Assembly (NCBI GenBank): GCA_031279735.1 | Contig: JAITHX010000198.1 | Span: 1-7,608, forward strand | Reading direction: 5' to 3' | Source of the DNA: Prevotellaceae bacterium | GTDB taxonomy: Bacteria > Bacteroidota > Bacteroidia > Bacteroidales > UBA932 | Length of the DNA: 7,608 nucleotides | Shown: in pieces, positions 1 through 5,217 of the stretch | Numbering within the stretch: position 1 is the first letter of the stretch | Layout of the letters: the number at the start of each line of letters is the position of its first letter | Position numbers and translations under genes: made by a program | The notes under the pieces: generated by a model | The model's database searches: none | The model's input: only the letters and a program-made list of their open reading frames with translations | What the model was told of the DNA's origin: nothing

Positions 1-54
1 ATCTGTCAAATCTGTCGAATCTGTGTCATCTGTCAAATCTGTGTCATCTGTGTG
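1..54. repeat. 9-bp tandem repeat, six units, at the window edge
   Basis: Six consecutive 9-base units can be read without gaps: atctgtcaa, atctgtcga, atctgtgtc, atctgtcaa, atctgtgtc, atctgtgtg. The array may continue to the left of the window. The same unit, in reverse complement (gcagatgac, acagattta), builds the palindromic repeats near 700-760 and 1321-1388, so this is one member of a dispersed family. No protein-coding role is apparent. Confidence 0.85.
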
Positions 55-130
55 CTAAAAACCGCACACTGCGTAACATCAGTTAAGAATTACCGTCCGG
101 TACTGATGAATTTGCCGCAACGTTTATATT

Positions 131-175
131 CCGCCGCGACCGTCTCCTTCGATTCGGTTGCGGCGGATTTTTTTT
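131..175 (+). terminator. Intrinsic terminator of a gene left of the window
   Basis: A 12-base arm at 131-142 (ccgccgcgaccg) pairs with 155-166 (cggttgcggcgg) with one G-T wobble and a 12-base loop. It is followed after one A by eight T (168-175). This is a textbook rho-independent terminator reading rightwards. No gene ending just upstream is visible, so the terminated gene probably lies outside the window, with the 9-bp repeat inside its 3' region. The hairpin also argues against the TTG at 158 as the start of the acetyltransferase, because that codon lies inside the stem. Confidence 0.85.
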
Positions 176-187
176 CATCTTTTCGCT

Positions 188-195
188 TATCTTTG
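188..195 (+). promoter_or_regulatory. Possible Bacteroidota -7 box for the GNAT gene
   Basis: TATCTTTG matches the TAnnTTTG -7 consensus known from Bacteroides promoters. It sits directly after the terminator and 38 bases before the ATG at 233, where a promoter for an independent gene is expected. No clear TTTG -33 box is found at the usual spacing; that region is part of the T tract. The call therefore rests on one box and position only. Confidence 0.35.
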
Positions 196-232
196 CTGTC
201 CGAATATATTAATAATGTTTTATATGTCTTTT

Positions 233-667
233 ATGAAAATAAGTATTGCTAGAAATATCACGGATAGGGAGGCGGAGGATCTCGCTGCTCTCATGCCGCA
301 ACTCTCTCCCGCCGCAACAGCTTTGGACAGACGGTATCTGGAGACTGTTCTCGATTCCGGAGCAACGACGCTGTTTATTGCAAAGGAAGGAGCGACAATT
401 GTCGGAACATTATCTTTGATAGTATATCCTGTTCTTTCAAATAAAAAAAAGGCATGGATTGAAGATGTTGTTGTTGACAGGGCTGCAAGAGGCAGAGGGA
501 TTGCCGGTTTGCTGCTCGACGCGGCATTTGATCATGCAAGGAAACAAGGTGTGAAAAAAATAGACCTGACTTCCGCCAACAGCCGTGCTGCCGCCCACGA
601 ACTGTATGAAAAAAAAGGGTTTCAAAAGAGGGATACTTCCGTATTCAGAATAGAACTTACCGACTGA
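233..667 (+). CDS. GNAT family N-acetyltransferase
   Basis: This is a predicted cytosolic enzyme transferring an acetyl group from acetyl-CoA to an amine; the substrate cannot be told. From ATG 233 the product has 144 residues, normal for a single-domain GNAT protein. Motif A, with the acetyl-CoA pyrophosphate-binding loop, is at about residues 79-91 (VVVDRAARGRGIA: the R-x-x-G-x-G/A pattern with R86, G87, R88, G89). Motif B is at about 117-130 (NSRAAAHELYEKKGF). The frame is open back to a TTG at 158, but that codon is inside the upstream terminator stem. In-frame ATGs at 215, 224 and 233 are better; 233 gives the usual family start (MKISIARNIT), and 215 is the main alternative. There is no clear Shine-Dalgarno. 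The gene looks monocistronic. It is visibly more A/T-rich than the susCD pair and carries A tracts of 7-8 bases at 443-450, 554-560 and 609-616. Confidence 0.9.
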   Translation: MKISIARNITDREAEDLAALMPQLSPAATALDRRYLETVLDSGATTLFIAKEGATIVGTLSLIVYPVLSNKKKAWIEDVVVDRAARGRGIAGLLLDAAFDHARKQGVKKIDLTSANSRAAAHELYEKKGFQKRDTSVFRIELTD

Positions 668-698
668 GCAATGAATCGAATTATGAAATGTCGAATAA

Positions 699-784
699 AC
701 AGATAACGCAGATGACACAGATTTAAATCCGCGTAAATTCGTTAAATCAGGGTCATCTGTGTGCTGAGTTATTTCTAACACATC
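699..784. repeat. Dispersed palindromic repeat, copy B, with gttatttctaacacat module
   Basis: The left part (about 709-727, cagatgacacagattta) is an imperfect inverted match, two mismatches in 17, to the right part (about 744-762, taaatcagggtcatctgtg). The right side continues into gagttatttctaacacatc (766-784), also found at 1391-1409 and, inverted, at 1276-1294. The loop carries aatccgcgtaaatt, which is the inverted form of the tacgcggattt loop in the copy at 1321-1388. It begins about 30 bases after the GNAT stop. No gene is seen in it. Confidence 0.75.
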
Positions 785-795
785 ACTAAATTATT

Positions 796-829
796 CCGGT
801 TTCCATGCGAAAATACCGGCAGTTTTTTT
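796..829 (+). terminator. Possible intrinsic terminator downstream of the GNAT gene
   Basis: ccggt (796-800) pairs with accgg (815-819). An inner ttc/gaa pairing (801-803 with 809-811) can extend the stem over a small bulge, and a seven-T tract follows at 823-829. It is the first terminator-like structure after the GNAT gene in its orientation, about 130 bases past the stop. The 5-bp core stem is short, so the function is tentative. Confidence 0.4.
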
Positions 830-859
830 ACCGCAAGGCACCGCTTTGCGGTTTTTTTT
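830..859 (+). repeat. accgcaa/ttgcggt hairpin with eight-T tract
   Basis: accgcaa (830-836) pairs with ttgcggt (846-852) around a 9-base loop, and T follows to 859. It resembles an intrinsic terminator. However, it belongs to a set of related hairpins (880-902, 1469-1496, 1540-1561) found in both orientations in this gene-free stretch, so a repeat-family reading is at least as likely. Confidence 0.55.
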
Positions 860-879
860 ACCGCAAGGCGAAGGTTATT

Positions 880-902
880 CACCGCTTTGCGGTGTTTTTT
901 TT
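880..902 (+). terminator. Terminator-like hairpin, caccgc-ttt-gcggtg plus eight T
   Basis: A perfect 6-bp stem, caccgc (880-885) with gcggtg (889-894) and loop ttt, is followed by eight T (895-902). Its structure is that of a rightward intrinsic terminator. The same stem with different loops recurs in the opposite orientation at 1476-1490 and 1547-1561, each followed on the minus strand by seven T. It may back up termination of rightward transcripts, or simply be the end module of the repeat that continues to 962. Confidence 0.55.
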
Positions 903-962
903 ACCGCAAGGGGCGCAAAGGCTTCGCAGAGGACGCAAGGGCTTCGCGTCCTTTGCGAAGGG
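903..962 (+). repeat. GCGCAAAGG-type repeat module, plus-orientation copy
   Basis: The stretch consists of imperfect internal copies of gcgcaaaggcttcgc and a cgcaagg/cctttgcg inverted pairing (for example cttcgcgtcctttgcgaag). Together with the hairpin at 880-902 it aligns to the reverse complement of 1409-1490 over about 83 bases, with roughly seven mismatches and one one-base gap by my reading. The two copies are thus an inverted pair about 450 bases apart. A shorter relative lies at about 1249-1272. Confidence 0.75.
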
Positions 963-1019
963 CGCACGGTTGCATGTCTTGGGGGCTTGATCCGCAATCT
1001 ACAGTGACTTGCTGGCGAC

Positions 1020-1065
1020 GGGGAGAGTTCGGGAGAGTTCGGGGGAGAGTAGGGGAGAGTAGGGG
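1020..1065 (+). repeat. G-rich minisatellite fitting a G-quadruplex pattern
   Basis: Five G runs (1020-1023, 1031-1033, 1041-1045, 1052-1055, 1062-1065) are separated by agagttc, agagttc, agagta and agagta, that is by 7, 7, 6 and 6 bases. This is a 10-11 bp tandem repeat and meets the usual G3+N1-7 rule for quadruplex-forming DNA on the plus strand. No gene depends on it visibly. Confidence 0.7.
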
Positions 1066-1077
1066 AGATGGAAAAGA

Positions 1078-1207
1078 TTGCGGGTCAAGCCCGCAATGAC
1101 CGTCCGGCCGGAGGGAGCGTTCCGGAGTCGAGCGGGACGGACAGCCGGACGATTGGACGTTCGGACGATTGGATGTCCGGCACGCTCCATTCGTCCGGAC
1201 GGTCATT
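1078..1207. repeat. Nested GC-rich inverted repeat with ttgcgggtcaagcccgcaa palindrome
   Basis: The palindrome ttgcgggtcaagcccgcaa (1078-1096, 7-bp arms) overlaps the left arm of a larger structure. aatgaccgtccgg (1095-1107) is perfectly inverted at 1195-1207. Further inside, ggagcg-tt-ccgg (1114-1125) faces ccgg-ca-cgctcc (1177-1188). The centre holds two direct copies of cggacgattgga (1146-1157 and 1162-1173) with a 16-base period. A related cttgatccgcaa (987-998) recurs inverted at 1212-1223. The set reads as a folded, non-coding repeat element rather than a gene. Confidence 0.7.
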
Positions 1208-1273
1208 GCAGGTTGCGGATCAAGACACGCAAGACTGGCAGCCGGCGCTCTTCGCAAAGGACGCAAGGGCTTT

Positions 1274-1411
1274 GGGATGTGTTAGAAATAACTTATAAGG
1301 GATGCAGTTCGGTTTTTTAGCACGCAGATGACGCAGATGACACAGATTTACGCGGATTTGAATCTGTGTCATCCGCGTCATCTGTGTGCTAAGTTATTTC
1401 TAACACATCCC
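1274..1411. repeat. Element bounded by perfect 22-bp inverted repeats
   Basis: The 22 bases at 1274-1295 (beginning gggatgtgttag, ending ataactta) are the exact reverse complement of 1390-1411, leaving 94 bases between them. The outer flanks are also related: cgcaaagg-type sequence lies left of 1274 and, inverted, right of 1411, so the symmetry extends further, imperfectly. The interior carries the palindrome at 1321-1388. Such a layout could be a non-autonomous mobile element, an invertible segment, or a repeat product. No transposase, recombinase or target duplication is visible. Confidence 0.75.
1321..1388. repeat. Dispersed palindromic repeat, copy C (28-bp arms)
   Basis: The arm 1321-1348 pairs with 1361-1388 at 26 of 28 positions around the 12-base loop tacgcggatttg. 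The arms contain the 9-bp unit gcagatgac/gtcatctgt seen at the left window edge. RNA from this stretch would form a long, stable hairpin. It is directly joined to the gttatttctaacacat module on its right, as in copy B at 699-784, which shows that the two modules travel together. Confidence 0.8.
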
Positions 1412-1490
1412 TTTGCAAAGGACGCGAAGCCTTTGCGCCCTCTGCGAAGCCCTTGCGCCCTTTGCGGTAAAAAAACACCGCTATGCGGTG
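1409..1490 (-). repeat. GCGCAAAGG-type repeat module, minus-orientation copy
   Basis: Read on the minus strand this repeats the arrangement at 880-962: hairpin caccgc-ata-gcggtg (1490-1476), a seven-T tract, then accgcaaagggcgcaaggg and the gcttcgc/gcgaag units. It is about 90% identical by my reading. It abuts the 22-bp inverted repeat at 1390-1411. On the minus strand the hairpin (stem arms 1476-1481 and 1485-1490, T tract 1475-1469) would act as a leftward terminator. Confidence 0.75.
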
Positions 1491-1539
1491 AAAAAACCGT
1501 CAAGTTATTTCGTGACAATTCCTTTGCGTCCATTGCGGT

Positions 1540-1561
1540 AAAAAAACACCGCAACGCGGTG
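1540..1561 (-). terminator. Terminator-like hairpin, minus strand
   Basis: On the minus strand caccgc (1561-1556), loop gtt and gcggtg (1552-1547) are followed by seven T (1546-1540). It is the third exact copy of the caccgc/gcggtg stem in the window, again with a changed loop. No leftward gene is apparent to its right, so it is either a repeat module or insulation against leftward transcription from the susC region. Confidence 0.45.
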
Positions 1562-1591
1562 AAACCGCACAAACTTTCGCCATGCTGTAAA

Positions 1592-1894
1592 ATGCTGCCG
1601 AAACTGGAACAGCTTATTTTGTTCGACGTCCCAAATGCCGCCTTAATCAGTCGAAAAAACCTCGAGTCTTTAATCAAAAACCTCAAGTCTTTCGTCAAAA
1701 ACCTCGAGTCTTTCAACGAAAACCTCGAGTCTTTCGACGAAAAACTCGAGTCTTTGCCAGCAAACTCGAGTCTTTCGACGAAAAACAGGAGTCTTTTTCC
1801 AAAAAACGCAAGTCTTTTTCCGAAAAACACAAGTCTTTTTCCAAAAAACAGGAGTCTTTTAATGAAAAACACGAGCTTTTTTGAGGCTTTGTGA
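1592..1894 (+). CDS. Doubtful small repeat-containing ORF, hypothetical
   Basis: The frame is open for 100 residues from ATG 1592 (and further back to an ATG at 1328, through repeat modules that look non-coding). The first 23 residues (MLPKLEQLILFDVPNAALIS...) are not repetitive; the rest is translated 21-bp repeat giving heptapeptides. Units 1-5 read as K/E-N/K-L-E/K-S-F/L-x. After one 20-bp step between units 5 and 6 the repeat is read in another frame as K-N-x-S-L-F-P. There is no signal peptide, known domain, promoter or ribosome-binding site I can point to. The opposite strand is equally open across the array, so the open frame may simply follow from a period divisible by three. I do not recognise a family. 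Confidence 0.2.
   Translation: MLPKLEQLILFDVPNAALISRKNLESLIKNLKSFVKNLESFNENLESFDEKLESLPANSSLSTKNRSLFPKNASLFPKNTSLFPKNRSLLMKNTSFFEAL
1652..1882 (+). repeat. 21-bp tandem repeat, eleven units
   Basis: The core agtctt (agcttt in the last unit) recurs at 1665, 1686, 1707, 1728, 1749, 1769, 1790, 1811, 1832, 1853 and 1874. All steps are 21 bases except 1749 to 1769, which is 20. Early units read aaacctcgagtctttcgac, with the CTCGAG palindrome in several; later units change to aaacaggagtctttttcc. The array ends about 90 bases before the predicted susC promoter. Gradual change along the array is typical of tandem repeats growing by duplication of neighbours. Confidence 0.9.
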
Positions 1895-1969
1895 CAATAC
1901 ATTTCGCATCCCGAAGAGGCGAAGCGCTTGCCGTACAGCATATAGCCGAGAAGTCTCAATAATTTAGCA

Positions 1970-2000
1970 TTTCGTATTTCGTGTATGTTTCGTATGTTTG
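1970..2000 (+). promoter_or_regulatory. Predicted promoter of the susCD operon
   Basis: TATGTTTG (1993-2000) matches the Bacteroidota -7 box TAnnTTTG. TTTC (1970-1973) lies 19 bases upstream, close to the TTTG -33 consensus and at correct spacing. Transcription would begin near 2007, giving a leader of about 25 bases to the ATG at 2032. The preceding sequence is a short tandem of gtatgttt/cgtatttc, so a second box-like copy (TATGTTTC, 1984-1991) overlaps. No operator or riboswitch is evident in the short leader. Confidence 0.5.
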
Positions 2001-2031
2001 TCGTCGGAAATTTTTAATGTAAACATTTGTT

Positions 2032-5000
2032 ATGAAAACAAAGAGTAAGTTTTTGAACAAAATCCGCCTTTGCGGACTGATTCCCGTCGGGCTGCTGTTC
2101 GCGGGAATGGCTTTGTCTTCGACTGCCCGTGCCGACGCGGGGCGAGTTGACGGAGCGAACAAGCCGGCGGCAAGCCTGCCGGCAAAGAAAATCACGGGCG
2201 TAGTCTTGGATGCTGACGGTTATCCGGTTGGAGGGGCGAACGTGCTGCAGAAGGGAACGACGAACGGGAGCGTTACGAACGCCGAAGGTCGCTATTCCAT
2301 TACGGTGCCCGACGATGCGGTGCTCGTGGTTTCGTGCGTGGGCTTCGTTACGCTGGAGGTGCCGGCGGCGGAGGCGGCGAACATCGTGCTGCACGACGAT
2401 ACTCAGCTGCTCGGCGAAGTGGTGGTGACGGCGCTGGGCATCAAACGCGAACAGAAGTCGCTCGGGTACGCGCTGCAGGAACTCGACGGAGGCAAGCTGC
2501 TGGAATCGCGCGACGTGAACGTGACGAACTCGCTTAGCGGCAAGATTTCGGGATTGCAGGTCGTGAAGGGCGCCGGCGGAGCGGGAGGCTCGTCGAAGAT
2601 TATCCTGCGCGGTCAAAATTCATTGACCGGCGACAATCAGCCGCTTATAGTTATCGACGGAGTGCCTATCGACAATACGGCGAGCGGCAACACCGACGTC
2701 TGGGGCGCTTCCGGCATGGACATGGGCAACGGTTTGCAGGACATAAATCCCGACGACATCGAATCACTCACCGTGCTGAAGGGCGCGTCGGCGGCGGCGC
2801 TGTACGGATCGCGCGCCGGCAACGGGGTGATACTGATAACCACCAAGTCGGGCAAATCTCAGCAGGGTCTCGGCATCACGGTTTCTTCCGGCATTTCGGT
2901 CGAAAACATATTTGTTAAGCCCAAATTGCAAAGCAGTTTCGGTCAGGGCGCCGACGGAATCTACAATCCTGTGAGCGTCAGCTCGTGGGGACCGGAAATA
3001 GCCGGACAGACGGTCACCGACTGGAACAACCGCAATGTAGCTATCGCCGCCTACGACAACACGGGCAATTTTTTCAGAACCGGAATCACCGACAACGAAT
3101 CCGTTTCGTTTCAGCAGCAAATCGGAAGCTCGTCTGTCTATGCGTCGGTGATTCACACGAACAATCGCGGCATAGTGCCGGAGACCGAAATGAACAGAAC
3201 CTCAGTGGTTGCCCGCGCTACGACCAATCTTGGTTCCGACGACCGCTGGAAGCTTGACTTCAAGCTCAATTACGTCAACACGAACACTTACAATCGTCCG
3301 ATTCAGGGTATCAATCAGGACAACGTGTATCGCACGATAAGCACCCTGCCCCGCTCGCTCGACATTCGCGATTTCAATCCGAGCGTGGTCAACGGGAAGC
3401 AGGTTTGGTTCGATACGCAAACCATGCCGCAGGACAATCCGTGGTGGTCGCTGCAGTATAATCGGAACAACGATACCCGCAACCGCTACATCGGTTTCAT
3501 TTCCTTAAGCTATAAGTTCACCGACTGGCTGAGCGGGGAAATAAAGGCCGGCACCGATTTCTACAACACCAAAATGTACCACCGCAAACATTCCGGCAGC
3601 TTGTCGGTTCCGAAGAACGGCGTTTACGAGGAGGGACTGAAGGAGTTCAAGGAAAGCAATTACAGCTATCTGTTCGTAGCGCGGAAGGACAAGCTGTGGA
3701 ACGATTTCGGCGGAAGCCTGACTTTCGGCGGCAACATGATGGAGCAGGCTGTGTCGGACATGTCGGCTTCTTCGGGCGAACTGCTTATATCGAATCTGTT
3801 TTCGCTGAACAACGGGATAGAAAAACCCGTTGTGAACACAAACCACCGGCGGAAAAAAATGAACTCGCTCTACGGATCGCTTCAGCTCGCGTGGCGCAAC
3901 GCTCTGTATCTCGACGCAACGGCGCGCAACGACTGGTCATCGACCATGAGCAAGGCGAACCGGTCGTATTTTTATCCGTCGGTCAGTTTCTCGGGGATTG
4001 TGTCCGAGCTGGTCGAGCTGCCGTCGTGGTTCACCTTCCTCAAGCTGCGCGCCTCGTATGCCGAGGTCGGTAACGACTTGCAGCCCTATCAGCTTTACAA
4101 CACCTACACCGTCGGCAAGGATTACTGGGGCGTGCCGGTCGTCTCCTCCAATCCGGTGCTGTACGACGATACGGTGGTGAGCGAACTCATCAAGTCGTGG
4201 GAAGCGGGCTTGGACTTGCGCTTTTTCGACGGACGGCTGAAACTGGACGCGGCATGGTACAAGACCAATTCCACGAACCAGCTGCTCAAACTCCCGATGA
4301 ACGAAGCCAGCGGCTATGAAAGCAAGATTGTGAACGCGGGCAATATACTGAACACCGGCGTGGAACTTATGCTGAGCGGCAGGATTCTGGATAATGCCGA
4401 CGGGCTGAACTGGCTGGCTTCGCTGAACTTTTCCAAGAATCGCAACGAAATAGTGCACCTCTACAAGGGGGTTGACGTTTATATGCTCGACAAGGTTGAC
4501 GAATTGATGGTTGTTGCCGAAGCCGGCAAGCCTTTCGGCAATATCTACGGCTCTTCAATCAGGCGGGTGAAGGACAAAAACAGTCCCCACTACGGGAAAC
4601 CGGTTCTGACCGGCGAAGGCTTGCCGCAGCGCGGCGAAAACACTTCCGAATATCTGGGAAATCAGCAGCCCGACTTTATGCTCGGCTTCGGCAGCGGATT
4701 CGAATATCGCGGAATCACTCTGGATTTTCAGGTGGATGCGCGCGTTGGCGGCGAAATGTTTTCGATGACCAAAAGCATGATGAACGGCAACGGACTGTCG
4801 GCGGAAACGGCGGTGAACGGCAAACGCGAGAGCTTTGTCGCCGACGGAGTGATTCTGCAGGGCGACGGTCAGTATGTCCCCAACAGCGTGGCGGTTACTC
4901 CCCAGAGATATTGGACGGCGCTGGGTCAGGGAAATTTCGGCATAGCCGAAGCGAATATCTACGACGCGACTTCCGTCCGCCTGAGAACACTGTCGGTAGG

Positions 5001-5211
5001 CTACAATTTCCCCAAGAAGATGCTGGAAAAAACGCCAATCCGAAAATTAAGATGCTCGCTGACGGGCAACAACGTGTGGATGATCTACACCGGAGCGAAG
5101 GGCATTGACCCTGAAACGCTCAACGGCACGGGAACAAACTCAATCTGTCTGGATCTTCTGGGTCCGCCCGCCACGCGCTCCTTTACATTCAACGTAACAA
5201 TAGGTTTTTGA
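2032..5211 (+). CDS. susC-like: SusC/RagA-like TonB-linked outer-membrane transporter
   Basis: This 1059-residue protein is predicted to be the outer-membrane barrel of a nutrient importer, energised by TonB-ExbBD and capped by the SusD lipoprotein encoded next. Residues 1-34 form a signal peptide (basic start, hydrophobic 11-30, cleavage likely after ARA at 32-34). Residues 53-110 resemble the carboxypeptidase-regulatory-like domain (KITGVVLDADGYPVGGANV, EGRYSI, VVSCVGF). A TonB-box-like EVVVTALGIKRE lies at 129-140. The plug at about 141-274 holds the SusC-family marks PLIVIDGVPID (204-214) and VLKGASAAALYGSRAGNGV (248-266). The remainder is rich in alternating aromatic strands and ends in TFNVTIGF, with the terminal aromatic typical of barrel proteins. 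Length is normal for the family. There is no STN signalling domain before the regulatory-like domain, so it is probably not a sigma/anti-sigma transducer. The ATG at 2032 is the only sensible start. No frameshift is seen. Substrate is unknown. Confidence 0.95.
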   Translation: MKTKSKFLNKIRLCGLIPVGLLFAGMALSSTARADAGRVDGANKPAASLPAKKITGVVLDADGYPVGGANVLQKGTTNGSVTNAEGRYSITVPDDAVLVVSCVGFVTLEVPAAEAANIVLHDDTQLLGEVVVTALGIKREQKSLGYALQELDGGKLLESRDVNVTNSLSGKISGLQVVKGAGGAGGSSKIILRGQNSLTGDNQPLIVIDGVPIDNTASGNTDVWGASGMDMGNGLQDINPDDIESLTVLKGASAAALYGSRAGNGVILITTKSGKSQQGLGITVSSGISVENIFVKPKLQSSFGQGADGIYNPVSVSSWGPEIAGQTVTDWNNRNVAIAAYDNTGNFFRTGITDNESVSFQQQIGSSSVYASVIHTNNRGIVPETEMNRTSVVARATTNLGSDDRWKLDFKLNYVNTNTYNRPIQGINQDNVYRTISTLPRSLDIRDFNPSVVNGKQVWFDTQTMPQDNPWWSLQYNRNNDTRNRYIGFISLSYKFTDWLSGEIKAGTDFYNTKMYHRKHSGSLSVPKNGVYEEGLKEFKESNYSYLFVARKDKLWNDFGGSLTFGGNMMEQAVSDMSASSGELLISNLFSLNNGIEKPVVNTNHRRKKMNSLYGSLQLAWRNALYLDATARNDWSSTMSKANRSYFYPSVSFSGIVSELVELPSWFTFLKLRASYAEVGNDLQPYQLYNTYTVGKDYWGVPVVSSNPVLYDDTVVSELIKSWEAGLDLRFFDGRLKLDAAWYKTNSTNQLLKLPMNEASGYESKIVNAGNILNTGVELMLSGRILDNADGLNWLASLNFSKNRNEIVHLYKGVDVYMLDKVDELMVVAEAGKPFGNIYGSSIRRVKDKNSPHYGKPVLTGEGLPQRGENTSEYLGNQQPDFMLGFGSGFEYRGITLDFQVDARVGGEMFSMTKSMMNGNGLSAETAVNGKRESFVADGVILQGDGQYVPNSVAVTPQRYWTALGQGNFGIAEANIYDATSVRLRTLSVGYNFPKKMLEKTPIRKLRCSLTGNNVWMIYTGAKGIDPETLNGTGTNSICLDLLGPPATRSFTFNVTIGF

Positions 5212-5217
5212 CCGAAC

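Noticed and set aside
901..1298. Overlapping short frames on both strands between 805 and 1320
   Set aside because: All are translations of repeat modules (GCGCAAAGG blocks, G-rich minisatellite, palindromes), with conflicting frames and no coding signature.
1296..1389. Invertible promoter for susC
   Set aside because: No TAnnTTTG box was found inside in either orientation, and a good promoter already lies next to susC; kept only as an inversion or MITE hypothesis.
1652..1882. CRISPR array
   Set aside because: The units are contiguous 21-bp repeats without unique spacers, and no cas gene is present.
1378..1959. 193-codon minus-strand frame through the 21-bp repeats
   Set aside because: Its openness comes from the 21-bp period, the remainder is translated from non-coding repeat modules, and no start signal or domain is visible.
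2014..2616. 200-codon minus-strand frame opposite the 5' end of susC
   Set aside because: It covers the susC signal peptide and plug coding region and gives an arginine/histidine-rich product with no family resemblance.
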